From Brevibacterium jeotgali (GTDB lineage Bacteria > Actinomycetota > Actinomycetes > Actinomycetales > Brevibacteriaceae): a stretch of DNA of 60,205 bases. Positions 34,575 through 43,762 of the stretch are shown here, piece after piece. The notes below the pieces were generated by a model. That model saw only the letters and a program-made list of their open reading frames with translations. It did not search any database and was not told the DNA's origin. The stretch covers positions 1-60,205 of the forward strand of contig NZ_FXZM01000015.1 of NCBI RefSeq assembly GCF_900169175.1, given 5' to 3'. Both the position numbers and the translations under genes were made by a program. How positions within the stretch are numbered: the stretch's first letter is position 1; the number at the start of each line of letters is the position of its first letter.

Positions 34575-35522
34575 TCAGGCCGAGGAACGCGGCCGTGTGC
34601 GCCGCTGCCTGGCCGCACCGGGCCGCCAGTCCCTGGTGAGCACGTCCAGCAGGATCACCGCCTTCTGACGGTCGGGCACCCGCACCCGCGTACGGCGGAT
34701 CTCCGCCGCCGGTGTCTGCCGCAGCCGCAGCGACAGCGCACCGAAGAGCGCATGTGCGACCAGGACTGCACGGCGGCTGCCCGCCGGCAGCTCCGCGATC
34801 CCGGCTGCCGCCACTGCCAGGTCGTCGTCGATGTCGTCGAGGAGCTCGTCGCGATGGGCGTCGCTGAACCGAGCGGGGTCCACCTGCGGGAAGTACCGAC
34901 GACCCAGCACGTCGTAGTCATCGGCGAGGTCGCGCAGGAAGTTCACCTTCTGGAAGGCGGAACCCAGTCTGCGGGCGGAGGGACTCAACCGTTCGTACGC
35001 TGCCGCGTCGCCCGCGATGAAGATCTTCAGACACATCAGTCCGACGACCTCCGCCGATCCGTACACGTACTCCTCCAGGCTTCTGCCCGTGTGGTCACTC
35101 CGCGTCAGGTCTGCGCGCATCGACGCGAAGAACGGCTCGACGAGAGTCCCATCGATCCCGTGCTGACGTGCCACTCCCGCGAAGGCGTGGACCACGAGGT
35201 TGGCGCTGCGTCCGGAGGCGAGGGCGCTCAGCGTCTCCTCCTCGAGACCGTCCAGCAGGCGCCGGCGCAGCGCCGGATCGGGGCCGAGGTGCGGATCGTC
35301 GACGAGCTCGTCGGCGACCCGGACCAGCGCGTAGACGCTGCGCACGTCGCTGCGCTCCGCCCGGGCGAGCAGCCTGGTCGCCCACCCGAAGGAGGTCGAG
35401 TAGCCGCTGATCACGGCGTCCGCGCTCTCGCGGGCCACGCGGTCGTACCGGGCGGCCGAGCCAGAGGTTGGGCCAGAGGCTGGGCCCGAGGCTGAGCGTG
35501 AGGTGGGGCCTGAGCCGGTCAC
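34575..35522 (-). CDS. crtB: Phytoene synthase
   Basis: 315 residues from GTG 35522, which has GAGG eight bases upstream; the frame is open to 35624. Joins two GGPP to phytoene. Asp-rich motifs DELVDDP and DLADDYD and the conserved YSTSFGWATRLL are present. The first 20 residues are a low-complexity Gly/Pro/Ser linker from short DNA repeats. It is separated from the main crt operon by an SDR pseudogene, DUF6458, DUF4193 and another small gene; most crt clusters keep crtB beside crtI. Confidence 0.93.
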   Translation of the reverse strand: MTGSGPTSRSASGPASGPTSGSAARYDRVARESADAVISGYSTSFGWATRLLARAERSDVRSVYALVRVADELVDDPHLGPDPALRRRLLDGLEEETLSALASGRSANLVVHAFAGVARQHGIDGTLVEPFFASMRADLTRSDHTGRSLEEYVYGSAEVVGLMCLKIFIAGDAAAYERLSPSARRLGSAFQKVNFLRDLADDYDVLGRRYFPQVDPARFSDAHRDELLDDIDDDLAVAAAGIAELPAGSRRAVLVAHALFGALSLRLRQTPAAEIRRTRVRVPDRQKAVILLDVLTRDWRPGAARQRRTRPRSSA

Positions 35523-35697
35523 TGCGGCAGCCTCACACCGGCGGGCCGGACAGCTCGATCGGGTTCTGGCATGACACCTTGCTCCTCGCCGGACGGCTGC
35601 ACTGGACCCCATCCTATGAGCCAAGCAGATATAGTCAACGAGCCGCTACTTCCCGTGCGCGGCCGCGGTCGCGCACGTCTGCTCTGCTGGACGGGAC

Positions 35698-35997
35698 TCA
35701 GGCCTCGCAGTCTGCGCAGACCTTCGCCTCTCCCTCTGCGGTCGCCACCTGGGAGATGTGGTGGACCAGGAAGCACTCCATGCAGGTGAACTCGTCATTC
35801 TGCTGGGGCAGCACCCGCACAGTGAGCTCTTCGCCTGAGAGGTCGGCGCCCGGCAGTTCGAGCCCTTCGGTGACGACGGTCTCGTCCTCGTCGATCTGGT
35901 TCGTCTGCCGCTGGGCGCCCTGTTGCGTGAACTCCTCGAGAGGAGCGGCGCCCTTGTCCTGGTCCTGATTCCGTGGGGCGTCGTAATCGGTGGTCAT
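35698..35997 (-). CDS. DUF4193-domain protein with zinc ribbon
   Basis: 99 residues. The N-terminus MTTDYDAPR and C-terminal FTCMECFLVHH...KVCADCEA (two CxxC pairs) are the DUF4193 signature, a small actinobacterial protein of unknown role. The start overlaps the upstream gene stop (ATGA). Confidence 0.92.
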   Translation of the reverse strand: MTTDYDAPRNQDQDKGAAPLEEFTQQGAQRQTNQIDEDETVVTEGLELPGADLSGEELTVRVLPQQNDEFTCMECFLVHHISQVATAEGEAKVCADCEA

Positions 35998-36431
35998 GAG
36001 AGATGTTCGCTTTCTGTCAGTGTCTGGAGCCGGTGACGCGCAGGCCCGGATATCGGCGAGTACGGTTCCAGCAGGGGTTCGGAGACGTCACCGCGCATCG
36101 AGGTCGATACCGGTGTGCTGCCGGGGGAACTCCCGCTGTGAGCGGTCGACGGCCTCACCGCGAACAGCATCGGCCGGTGCTCCCCGGGCTCGTGCTCGAC
36201 CTGCGGATCCATGCGCCACGAACCCGGCATCTGCTGGAGGTCCACGTGATGCGGGGTCGCCCGCCCGAGGACCGAGATCCAGCAAGAATCACCGACGATC
36301 GTGAGCGTGGCATCACGCGTGTCGAGTTCGTCATCGACCTGATCGTACGGCACCCGGGCGAAGAACCAGAGACGGCCCGCTTGGTCGAGGTCGATGAGGG
36401 CTCTGGGCTCGGGCGTGACGTGCGAGCACAC
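35994..36431 (-). CDS. Hypothetical protein, pyridoxamine-oxidase-like stress-protein resemblance
   Basis: 145 residues with a GTG start. RLWFFARVPYDQVDDELDTRDATLTIVGDSCWISVLGRA recalls the split-barrel of general-stress PPOX-like proteins (the WFF segment, then a G-rich strand), but the N-terminal strands are missing and the last 50 residues look disordered. Translational coupling to DUF4193 by ATGA supports that it is expressed. It could be a truncated relative. Confidence 0.5.
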   Translation of the reverse strand: MCSHVTPEPRALIDLDQAGRLWFFARVPYDQVDDELDTRDATLTIVGDSCWISVLGRATPHHVDLQQMPGSWRMDPQVEHEPGEHRPMLFAVRPSTAHSGSSPGSTPVSTSMRGDVSEPLLEPYSPISGPARHRLQTLTESEHLS

Positions 36432-36521
36432 GAACGATCCGGGTCCGGCGCAGAGGAGGAGTTCCTCCTCCTCGACCCACGGAATCGCTGACCTGTCAGG
36501 TCGCGAACTCGTCAGTGATCC

Positions 36522-37410
36522 TCACCGCCGGCGGCTCAGCGCCTCATCCCGTGGTCCGCTCCCCCGGCGCGCCGCCTCGTCGAGGATGTTCTTCGCCATG
36601 GTCGGGAAGATCAGTGCGTGGAACGGCTGGATCGCCCGCCAGTACGCGCGCCCGAGCACTCCGGAGGGCATGAAGACCGCGCGCTGGCGCAGTCGCGATC
36701 CCCCGCCCGGCGCTGCGTCGACGCTGAACTGCAGCCAGGCGCGCCCACCGGCCCGCATCTCCGCCCGCAGTGTCAGCGCTCGTCCCGGTTCCAGGGACTC
36801 CACCCGCCACCAGTCGACGGGGTCGTCGACCCGCAGACGCTCCGGGTCCCTGCGGCCACGGGCCAGCCCGTACCCGCCCAGCGCCTGGTCGAGGACGCCG
36901 CGGATCTTCCACAGCGCCGGTGCCGAGTACCAGCCGCGCCGTCCGCCGATCGATTCGAGGACCTCCCACACGGCTTCCGGCGACGCGTCCCCGGCCCGTT
37001 CGCGCGCATCGGTGTAGACGGTGTGGCCCGCCCAGGAAGACCATCTGCTGGACGCCGGAATCGGCGGCCGCCGCGGCGACGGTCCGCGCGATCGCGGCCT
37101 CGCGATCGACGAAGTCGCCGCCCGATCCCATGGAGTGCACCAGATAGAGGACGGTGTGCACGCCCTCCATGGCCGCGCGCACCTCATCGGGTTCCTGCAG
37201 GTCGGCCTGGACAGCCTCGATCTCGTGGAACCACGGTCTGTCCGCGAGCCGATCGACGCTGCGAGCCGAGGCCCGGACCAGGAAGCCGGCCGCGAGCAGC
37301 TCCGGGATGAGCCGTCCGCCCACGTAGCCCGTGGCTCCGGTCACCAGCACACGGCGGCCGTTCCCGTTCGGCAGTGACAGCGCGAGTGGGGACGGCAGCG
37401 TGGGGGTCAT
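36522..37410 (-). pseudogene. SDR-DUF2867 fusion gene broken by internal deletion and frameshift
   Basis: The N-terminal half is an NAD(P)-binding Rossmann domain (RRVLVTGATGYVGGRLIPELLAAGF) and reads to MVFLGG. At about 37035 the reading jumps frame into the C-terminal DUF2867 domain (HTVYTDARERAGDASPEAVWEVLESIGG to the end at 36522). Intact relatives are near 480-500 residues; about 170-200 residues of the second SDR half are missing. The junction is GC-rich with a GGGC that could have mediated deletion. Genes of this fusion type are often near photolyase and crt genes. Confidence 0.82.
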
Positions 37411-37493
37411 CTCCTCACAGTACGTCCTCACAACAATCCCTGTCCTCCGTGCGAGGATGGGGATGGCAGAGGATTCCACGAAAGGAACGAACC

Positions 37494-37682
37494 ATGAGCT
37501 TCGGAGTCGGAGTATTCCTCATCCTGGTAGGAGCCATCCTGTCGTTCGCGGTGCGCGACAGCTGGTCAGTGATGGACCTGACGATGGTCGGGTACATCTG
37601 CATGGGCGTCGGCGCGCTCGCACTCATCCTGGCGTTCGTGACCCTGCTCAGCCGACGTCGCAGCACTCGACCGGAGGTCTGA
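37494..37682 (+). CDS. DUF6458-type small membrane protein
   Basis: 62 residues, two membrane helices (GVGVFLILVGAILSFAV and VGYICMGVGALALILAFV) and a basic tail. GAAAGGA precedes the ATG. It matches the small actinobacterial DUF6458 pattern; the role is unknown. Confidence 0.8.
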   Translation: MSFGVGVFLILVGAILSFAVRDSWSVMDLTMVGYICMGVGALALILAFVTLLSRRRSTRPEV

Positions 37683-37723
37683 CGGCGCGGAACGGCTCGA
37701 GCGGAGATCCGGCAGCGCAGAAG

Positions 37724-38068
37724 CTACCGGATCGCCGACGGGGTGCTCCGATCGCCCCTCTCGACCCCTGCGGGGAAGAGCAGCCAGCGCAGGCTCGGCA
37801 GCAGGATCGCCGCCACCACGGGGTAGGCGAAGTCTTCGAGAGGGGCGAGTCCGATGCGGATTCCCACGAGTGACTCCTCTGCGTACTCGAACAGGCCGAC
37901 ATAGATCATCAGGTTGTCGAAGACCGCCGTGAGCGCGCACAGCACGACCGCGCTGACGAGGATCTGCGACGCGGCCCGCCGCGGGGTGACGCGCCGCAGG
38001 AGGAGGGCGACGCCGAGCACCGCGACTGCGACTGCGAAGAACGGTGCGTTCAGCGCGAGGTAGCTCAT
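37724..38068 (-). CDS. crtYf: Lycopene cyclase subunit (CrtYf/CrtYd type)
   Basis: 114 residues with three hydrophobic helices and the cyclase motif APLEDFAYP (PLED). It is the second half of the heterodimeric membrane lycopene cyclase; with crtYe it cyclises lycopene ends or, in C50 pathways, prenylated lycopene (flavuxanthin). ATG overlaps the crtYe stop (ATGA). Beta versus epsilon or gamma specificity is not readable from sequence alone. Confidence 0.88.
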   Translation of the reverse strand: MSYLALNAPFFAVAVAVLGVALLLRRVTPRRAASQILVSAVVLCALTAVFDNLMIYVGLFEYAEESLVGIRIGLAPLEDFAYPVVAAILLPSLRWLLFPAGVERGDRSTPSAIR

Positions 38069-38382
38069 CGTTCCGCCTTCCGGGTGCGCCACGCCTCCAG
38101 GCCTGTGGCCAGCACCATCGTCTGGTAGCAGAGGAACAGGAGGAAGAAGAGCTCCTCGAGCGGCAGCTGCGGAGCGAGCATCACGCCGGTCATGAGCGGG
38201 GAGTCGATGTGCAGGAAGATGCCCTGGGCGATCGCTGCGAGGTCCCACACCAGGAAGAAGCCGGTGCCCAGCAGCAGTGCGGCGATCGCGGGGACCGGTC
38301 GGTGGAAGACGAAGAGCCGGAAGCGGGCATCGAGCGCCACCATGCACAGGAGCAGCGCGATGAGCACGCTGAGGTAGATCAC
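38065..38382 (-). CDS. crtYe: Lycopene cyclase subunit (CrtYe/CrtYc type)
   Basis: 105 residues, three helices, cyclase motif LPLEELFFL (PLEE). It is coupled to crtYf by a 4-nt overlap and starts 48 bp after the photolyase stop on the same strand, so it belongs to the crt operon. The split cyclase is the form used in actinobacteria. Confidence 0.88.
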   Translation of the reverse strand: MIYLSVLIALLLCMVALDARFRLFVFHRPVPAIAALLLGTGFFLVWDLAAIAQGIFLHIDSPLMTGVMLAPQLPLEELFFLLFLCYQTMVLATGLEAWRTRKAER

Positions 38383-38429
38383 CGGATCCTCCTATGATGC
38401 TCGTGCATCGTCATGACTGCGGCCCCAGC

Positions 38430-39986
38430 CTATCCGGCACGGCCGCGCGCCCCGTCCGGGCCGTTCTTCACCCTGCGGTACTCCGCGAGCGCGTCTCTGC
38501 GCGACTGGGCGACGTCGATGATCGGGCCCGTCCGCTGCTCCTCGCGCGGAACCCACCGATCCACATAGGCGCCGTCGGGATCGAAGCGCTCCGCCTGGCG
38601 GTAGGGATTGAAGATCCGGAAGTAGGGTGCGGCGTCGTCGCCGCTGCCGGCGACCCACTGCCAGTTGAACGGATTGGATCCCTCATCGGCGTCGACGAGC
38701 GTGTCCCAGAACCACTGCTCGCCCTTCGTCCACTGCTGGAGCAGATTCTTCACGAGGAAGGACGCCGTCACCATGCGCACACGATTGTGCATGAAGCCGG
38801 TCTCCCACAGCTCGCGCATCCCCGCGTCGACCAGCGGCACGCCGGTGCGTCCCTGCTGCCACGCGCGCAGAGCCTCCGGGTCGTCGTCCCACGCGAAGTC
38901 GTCGAACTCCGGCCGGATGTTCTCCGTGTCCATGCGCGGCAGCACTGCGCGGCGGTGCCACGCGAATTCCCGCCAGAGCAGTTCGTCGCGGAAGATCTGC
39001 ACCGCCGCCGAGGTCCCCTCGCCTGCCGCCGCCAGGCTTCGGTGCCAGACCTCGTGGGGTGACAGCTCACCGAAGCGCAGGCGCGGCGACAGGAGGGACG
39101 TGCCGTCCCGATCGGGGCGCTCCCGCGCCTCGTCGTAGCCGTCGAAGACCTCGGAGAGCTCATCGAGCCGCACGCGGGCGGCCTGCTCACCGGGCGTCCA
39201 CATCGCCCGCAGGCCGCCTGCCCAGTCCGGCGCGGTGGGCAGCCACCCTCGTGCGCCCAGAGCAGCGGCGAACCCCTCCGCGTCGAGCCACGTCCGCAGC
39301 CGGTGTCCCGCAACCACGGCAGTCGTCTGCTCCGGCCCGTAGAGGGCATCGGGCCGGGCATGCGGTTCACGCGGCTCCGGCCTGGACCTGCAGGCGCGGG
39401 CGAACGCGGAGTACACCTTGTAGCCCGTGCCGTCGTCCTTGGTGACCGTCCACGGCTCGTGGAGCAGGAACGCCGCGCAGTCCGCCGCCGCGACGCCCCC
39501 GTCCCGCAGCCGGGACGTCACCGCGGCGTCGAGGTCACGGTGCGGGCGGTGGTAGCGGCGATTCCACGCGACGTGAGAGGCCCCGAGCCCGCGCACGATC
39601 TCCGGGACGACGGTCCGCGGATCCCCGGTCGCGAGCACGAGTGGGACCCCGTACCGGCGCAGGTCCGCAGCCAGCGCCGCGAGGGAGTGGTGCAGCCACC
39701 ACCTGCTCGCCGCCCCGGGCCTGCGACCGACGGGCACCGCCTCATCGATGTGCAGCGCGACCACGGCTCCTGCCTGCGCCGCGGCCAGGAGCGCCGGGTT
39801 GTCGGCCAGCCGCAGATCATCGCGCACCCACCACAGAGCGATCCCGCTCTGGTCGTCGCGCTCAGCTGTCGGCTGCTCCCCAGTCTGGTCTCCGGTCTGG
39901 TCTCCGGTCTGGTCTCCGGTCTGGCCTCCGGCCTGCTCACCGGCATGCTCGTCGGCCTGCTCCCCCGCCTGCTCTCTGCGCGTCAT
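38430..39986 (-). CDS. phr: Deoxyribodipyrimidine photolyase (class I)
   Basis: 518 residues. Repairs cyclobutane pyrimidine dimers with FADH- and light. An N-terminal antenna domain (LWWVRDDLRLADNPALL) and C-terminal FAD domain (GVPLVDAGMRELWETGFMHNRVRMVTASF, then WQWVAGSGDDAAPYFRIFNP) are both intact. The first 40 residues are a Gly/Asp/Gln/Thr-rich tail built from 12-bp repeats not seen in standard photolyases. The start overlaps the crtE stop (ATGA), so light-damage repair is made with the carotenoid enzymes. Confidence 0.94.
   Translation of the reverse strand: MTRREQAGEQADEHAGEQAGGQTGDQTGDQTGDQTGEQPTAERDDQSGIALWWVRDDLRLADNPALLAAAQAGAVVALHIDEAVPVGRRPGAASRWWLHHSLAALAADLRRYGVPLVLATGDPRTVVPEIVRGLGASHVAWNRRYHRPHRDLDAAVTSRLRDGGVAAADCAAFLLHEPWTVTKDDGTGYKVYSAFARACRSRPEPREPHARPDALYGPEQTTAVVAGHRLRTWLDAEGFAAALGARGWLPTAPDWAGGLRAMWTPGEQAARVRLDELSEVFDGYDEARERPDRDGTSLLSPRLRFGELSPHEVWHRSLAAAGEGTSAAVQIFRDELLWREFAWHRRAVLPRMDTENIRPEFDDFAWDDDPEALRAWQQGRTGVPLVDAGMRELWETGFMHNRVRMVTASFLVKNLLQQWTKGEQWFWDTLVDADEGSNPFNWQWVAGSGDDAAPYFRIFNPYRQAERFDPDGAYVDRWVPREEQRTGPIIDVAQSRRDALAEYRRVKNGPDGARGRAG
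39883..39930. repeat. Four 12-bp tandem repeats in the photolyase 5' end
   Basis: Units of GTCTGGTCTCCG at 39883, 39895 and 39907 are identical; the fourth at 39919 has one change. On the coding strand they give a GDQT tetrapeptide array. Twelve bases keep frame, so copy-number change alters tail length without disrupting the enzyme. Confidence 0.92.
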
Positions 39987-41056
39987 GCGTCGCGTCCCTC
40001 GATGCGCTCCACGCAGTCGGTGATCACCCGGCGCACGGGGTCCGCCAGCAGCGACCGGTCGAGGCCGACCATGACCTCGCGCAGCCGTTCGGCCACGAGG
40101 TGCTCCGCGAAGTCCCGAGCACCGCACTCCTGGACCACCGTGCGGACGCGGTCCGCGTCCGCCTCACGGAGCGCGGGAGCACCGAGCACGTCAGCGACCT
40201 CGTGCCACCGCTCCGTGGAGCGGAGGAAGGCCACGAGCACGGTCTGCTTGCCCTCGCGCAGATCCGAGAGCACGTCCTTCCCGTGCGCGGCGGGGTCGCC
40301 GAACATCGTGAGGAGGTCGTCCTGCACCTGGAATGCGAAGCCCAGGTCGCGGCCCACCTCTGCCAGAGTCGCATCGACCCGGGGCCCGGCACCGGAGAGC
40401 GCCCCTGCCAGACGCAGCGGGAGCGCGAACGAATAGGTCGCCGTCTTCAGCGTCGTCATCGACAGCACCGTGCTGAGGTCCGGGGCGATCGCCCCGTCGC
40501 CCAGACCCACGTCCAGCTGCTCACCCGCCACCGTCTCCGTGATCGCCTCGTCCACCAGGTCGAGGACCCTCGCGTGCACCGGTCCCGGCAGCGGCAGTCG
40601 CGCGCAGCGGAGCACGGCGGAGGACAGCAGGAGGTCGCCCATGAGGATCGCCGCGCTGCTGCCCCAATGGAGCGAGGAGGCGGCAGGCGCTTCCGGGTGG
40701 AGATCCCGGATCGTGCCGATGAGGTTGGGGCGATGGCGGCGCACGACGTCCCCGTCGATCACGTCGTCGTGCAGCAGGAAGGCGAAGTGGAGGATCTCGA
40801 TGACGGCGGCGAGGCTGTCCACCGATTCCTGCCCGACCGGATCGTGCGGGCCCTCTGTCGCCTCGAACGCCTCCACCGCCTCGAGGAACAGGCGGGGGCG
40901 CAGGAGCTTGCCGCCCCGCGCGTGCTCTGCGCCCCGCGCCCACAGATCCGAGAAGTCGGGCCCGTAGGCGGCGCCTGCGCGGACCCGGTCGTCGAAGAAC
41001 CGGTCGAGCGCCTGTTCGATGCGGGCACGCGCCGTCGATCTGGCATCGACCGTCAT
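39983..41056 (-). CDS. crtE: Geranylgeranyl diphosphate synthase
   Basis: 357 residues. Trans-prenyl diphosphate synthase with the first Asp-rich motif LLHDDVIDGD and second QVQDDLLTMFGD; GGKLLRPRLFL and GKQTVLV are also typical. Supplies GGPP for crtB. ATG 41056 overlaps the crtEb stop and its own stop overlaps photolyase, so crtI-crtEb-crtE-phr are one coupled transcript. Confidence 0.93.
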   Translation of the reverse strand: MTVDARSTARARIEQALDRFFDDRVRAGAAYGPDFSDLWARGAEHARGGKLLRPRLFLEAVEAFEATEGPHDPVGQESVDSLAAVIEILHFAFLLHDDVIDGDVVRRHRPNLIGTIRDLHPEAPAASSLHWGSSAAILMGDLLLSSAVLRCARLPLPGPVHARVLDLVDEAITETVAGEQLDVGLGDGAIAPDLSTVLSMTTLKTATYSFALPLRLAGALSGAGPRVDATLAEVGRDLGFAFQVQDDLLTMFGDPAAHGKDVLSDLREGKQTVLVAFLRSTERWHEVADVLGAPALREADADRVRTVVQECGARDFAEHLVAERLREVMVGLDRSLLADPVRRVITDCVERIEGRDA

Positions 41057-41982
41057 AGTGTCACCATCCCGATGAGTGCGAGGGTCACGAGGAATCCCAC
41101 GCAGTAGTTCAGCCAGAGGAAGACCTTCCATCCGCCGCGCGTCCGCTCGGCGTCCTCGTCCGTGACGAACGCGAAGCGGCCCGTGTTCGCGGCGTACGGG
41201 AGCGCCAGGAGTCCGCACGCGCCCAGCAGCCATGCCTGCGGACCGAGTCCCGTGAAGAACCCGGCCACCGCGACACTCACACCGGCTGCGAGGAAGGCGA
41301 GGGTGGCCAGCCGCACCGTGGCGCGCGCACCGATCACGGTGGCGATCGAACCGAGCCCGGCCTCGCGGTCCGGAGCGATGTCCTGCACCGCGCCGAAGGC
41401 CTGCGCCGCGGCTCCCCAGACGAAGAAGGCGACGAGCACCAGCCAGATGTCGATGCCCGGCATGGCCGATCCCGCCTCTGCCGGCAGCCGCGCCTCGCCG
41501 GTCCAGGTGGGTGCGAGGGCGAGCGCGATGCCGAACCACGCCGGTGACGAGAAGTGGGTGGACGACGTGAGGGAATCCAGGAGGGGGATCTCCTTGAAGC
41601 GCAGCCGCGGTGCACTGTAGGCGACGACGGCGGCAAGGCTGACCGCCAGCAGAGCAGTGCTGAGCGGACCGCCGAAGGCCACGAGGAGGACGACGAAGGG
41701 GATGCATGCGATCGCTGCGGCGGTCAGGATCATCCGGTGGGTCGTGGGGGCGGCGATGTGCCCCTCGGCTCCGCCCTTGCGCGGGTTGCGCAGGTCGGAT
41801 TCGTAGTCGAAGACGTCGTTGATGCCGTACATCGCAAGGTTGTACGGCACGAGGAAGAACAGTGATCCGACGATCCAGGCGGCGTCCGTGCCGCCGCCTG
41901 CCAGCAGGTAGGCCGCCGCGAACGGGTAGGCGGTGTTGACCCATGACACCGGGCGCGAGGCGAGGAGGAGTTCACGCAGCAC
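41053..41982 (-). CDS. crtEb: UbiA-family lycopene elongase
   Basis: 309 residues, eight or nine membrane helices, GTG start. Prenyl-donor motif NDVFDYESD near residue 75 and the second Asp motif DIAPDREAG near 205. In this context it should add C5 units to lycopene, giving C45/C50 carotenoids such as flavuxanthin. The start overlaps the crtI end by 11 nt. Its presence is the main argument for a C50 pigment; no crtU or beta-carotene hydroxylase gene is in view. Confidence 0.88.
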   Translation of the reverse strand: MLRELLLASRPVSWVNTAYPFAAAYLLAGGGTDAAWIVGSLFFLVPYNLAMYGINDVFDYESDLRNPRKGGAEGHIAAPTTHRMILTAAAIACIPFVVLLVAFGGPLSTALLAVSLAAVVAYSAPRLRFKEIPLLDSLTSSTHFSSPAWFGIALALAPTWTGEARLPAEAGSAMPGIDIWLVLVAFFVWGAAAQAFGAVQDIAPDREAGLGSIATVIGARATVRLATLAFLAAGVSVAVAGFFTGLGPQAWLLGACGLLALPYAANTGRFAFVTDEDAERTRGGWKVFLWLNYCVGFLVTLALIGMVTL

Positions 41983-43639
41983 GGTGTCCCCCGTTCTCGT
42001 GCTTCCGCAGGAGCAGGTCTTCCGGCCCGGGGCGGTCGAGGTCGCAGGCGAGTGCGGCTATCGCGTTCTCCGCGCTGATGAGGCACATGGGCAGACCGAC
42101 TCCGGGAGCGGTGAAGGCCCCGGCGTAGTAGAGGTTCTCCACCTTCCGGGCGCGGGGCCCGCCGCGCAGGAAGATGCTCTGTCCCAGCGTGTGGGCCGGG
42201 CCGAGGATCGTGCCGCGCCACGCGTGCCACTGCCGGGCGTGATCGCCGGGGGCGCTCACCTGCCGCGTGAGGATGGACGCGCGCAGATCCGGTATGTCCG
42301 CCCACTCCCCCACCTGGTCGAGGACGGCGTCGACGATCCGCTCGACCTCTGGCGAACCTGCCGTCAGCGAGGGGTCCGCTGGGCAGGGCACCAGGAGGAA
42401 CAGGTTCTCCCCGCCGGCGGGGGCAGTCGTCGGATCAGTCCGCGAGGTCGCGCTGACGTAGACGTTGGTCGGAACGCTGAGTCCGCGGCCGGTGGCGACG
42501 GGCGGGCCCCCCGCACGTGCGCCGAACACCTGGGCGAAGTCACGCTCCCAGGCATCGGTGAAGAAGAGGTTGTGATGGGCGAGCGCGGGAAGGCGCCGGT
42601 CCACGCCCGCCATGACGACGAGGCCGCCCATTCCCGGGTCCCGGCGCTGCCAGGTCCGCTGCGGAAGGGACTGCCACCGCCGCGGAAGCATGCGCGTCTC
42701 CACGTGGTGGAGGTCTGCGGCGGCCAGAACAGCGTCTGCGGGGAAGACGCGCAGGCCGGCAGCCGACCGCGCGATGACCTCGCGGGCACGGCCACGCGGG
42801 AGTGGCCCGTGGCTGCGCCGGCGCGCTGGCTCTCCCTGCTGCCGGGCGCTGCCGCGTCGGTCCGGCGGGTCGACGACGATCGTGGTCGCCTCGTGTCCTG
42901 TGTGCAGGCGCACTCCGGCGCTGCGTGCGAGTCGAGTGAGCGCTTCGACGAGTGTGTACATGCCGCCGCGCGGGTACTGGACGCCTTCCACGAGGTCGAG
43001 GTGGCTCATGAGGTGGTAGATCGCGGGGGTGCCGGCGGGGAAGCTTGCGAGGAACACCGCGGGATAGCCCAGGATCTGCCGCAGCACCCGATGCTCGACG
43101 GTCCGCTCGATGCGGTCCTGCATCGACTCCGTCAGGAGGCTTCCCAGCTGCGGCAGCGCACCGAGCACGTCGCCGGTCAGCAGCGTGGCGGGACGATCGA
43201 ACGCGGTGCGCAGGAAATGGGCGAGCGCGAGCGTGTACGTGTGCGACGCGGAGTCGAGGTAGGCGTCGAGCCGGGGACCGCTGCCGGGCTCCAGCGCCTC
43301 GAACAGCTCGCGCACACGGCGCCGCCCGGCCGGCACGTCGACGGCGTCGAAGCCCGTCGCGGTGGGTCCGAACACGCGGTACCCGGGGTCCAGACCCACG
43401 AGGTCGAGCTCTTCGCCCGCAGTCGTCCCGCACATCTGCAGGAACCGGTCGAAGACCTCCGGCATGAGGTACCAGCTGGGGCCGGTGTCGAAGGTGAACC
43501 CTGCGGATTCGTGCCGGCAGGCACGGCCGCCCACCTGCTCCCCGCGCTCCAGCAGATCCACGGAGTGGCCGCTCCGGGCGGCGAGCACTGCCGCGGCGAG
43601 CCCGGACACTCCCCCACCGATGACCACGAGGCGGCTCAT
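41972..43639 (-). CDS. crtI: Phytoene desaturase
   Basis: 555 residues. FAD Rossmann motif VVIGGGVSGLAAAVLAARSGHSV at the start, FDTGPSWYLMPEVFDRF, and the CrtI C-terminal signature YYAGAFTAPGVGLPMCLISAENA. Converts phytoene to lycopene. A central insert (about 265-300) is Arg/Pro/Gly-rich and may be a loop. First gene of the operon, read from the promoter overlapping the GTTAG-N5-CTAAC operator, facing the MarR gene. Confidence 0.94.
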   Translation of the reverse strand: MSRLVVIGGGVSGLAAAVLAARSGHSVDLLERGEQVGGRACRHESAGFTFDTGPSWYLMPEVFDRFLQMCGTTAGEELDLVGLDPGYRVFGPTATGFDAVDVPAGRRRVRELFEALEPGSGPRLDAYLDSASHTYTLALAHFLRTAFDRPATLLTGDVLGALPQLGSLLTESMQDRIERTVEHRVLRQILGYPAVFLASFPAGTPAIYHLMSHLDLVEGVQYPRGGMYTLVEALTRLARSAGVRLHTGHEATTIVVDPPDRRGSARQQGEPARRRSHGPLPRGRAREVIARSAAGLRVFPADAVLAAADLHHVETRMLPRRWQSLPQRTWQRRDPGMGGLVVMAGVDRRLPALAHHNLFFTDAWERDFAQVFGARAGGPPVATGRGLSVPTNVYVSATSRTDPTTAPAGGENLFLLVPCPADPSLTAGSPEVERIVDAVLDQVGEWADIPDLRASILTRQVSAPGDHARQWHAWRGTILGPAHTLGQSIFLRGGPRARKVENLYYAGAFTAPGVGLPMCLISAENAIAALACDLDRPGPEDLLLRKHENGGHRAA

Positions 43640-43762
43640 CGACGCACCGCCCCTGGCCGGCCGTGACCGCCGAGGGCTCCGGCGGCCGGCATCGCGGATT
43701 CGGATCCCTGCTGCATATCGCCTCTTTCGCCGTGGACCTGGATCACGAGCAATGGTATAACA

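Noticed and set aside
36453..36470. GAGGAGGA-GT-TCCTCCTC palindrome as a ribosome-site-sequestering hairpin
   Set aside because: On the gene's strand it lies too far (over 20 nt) from the GTG start to act as its Shine-Dalgarno; it may be chance in a Glu-rich stretch.
39641..41107. Plus-strand 488-codon open frame
   Set aside because: Antisense of photolyase and crtE; no recognisable domain.
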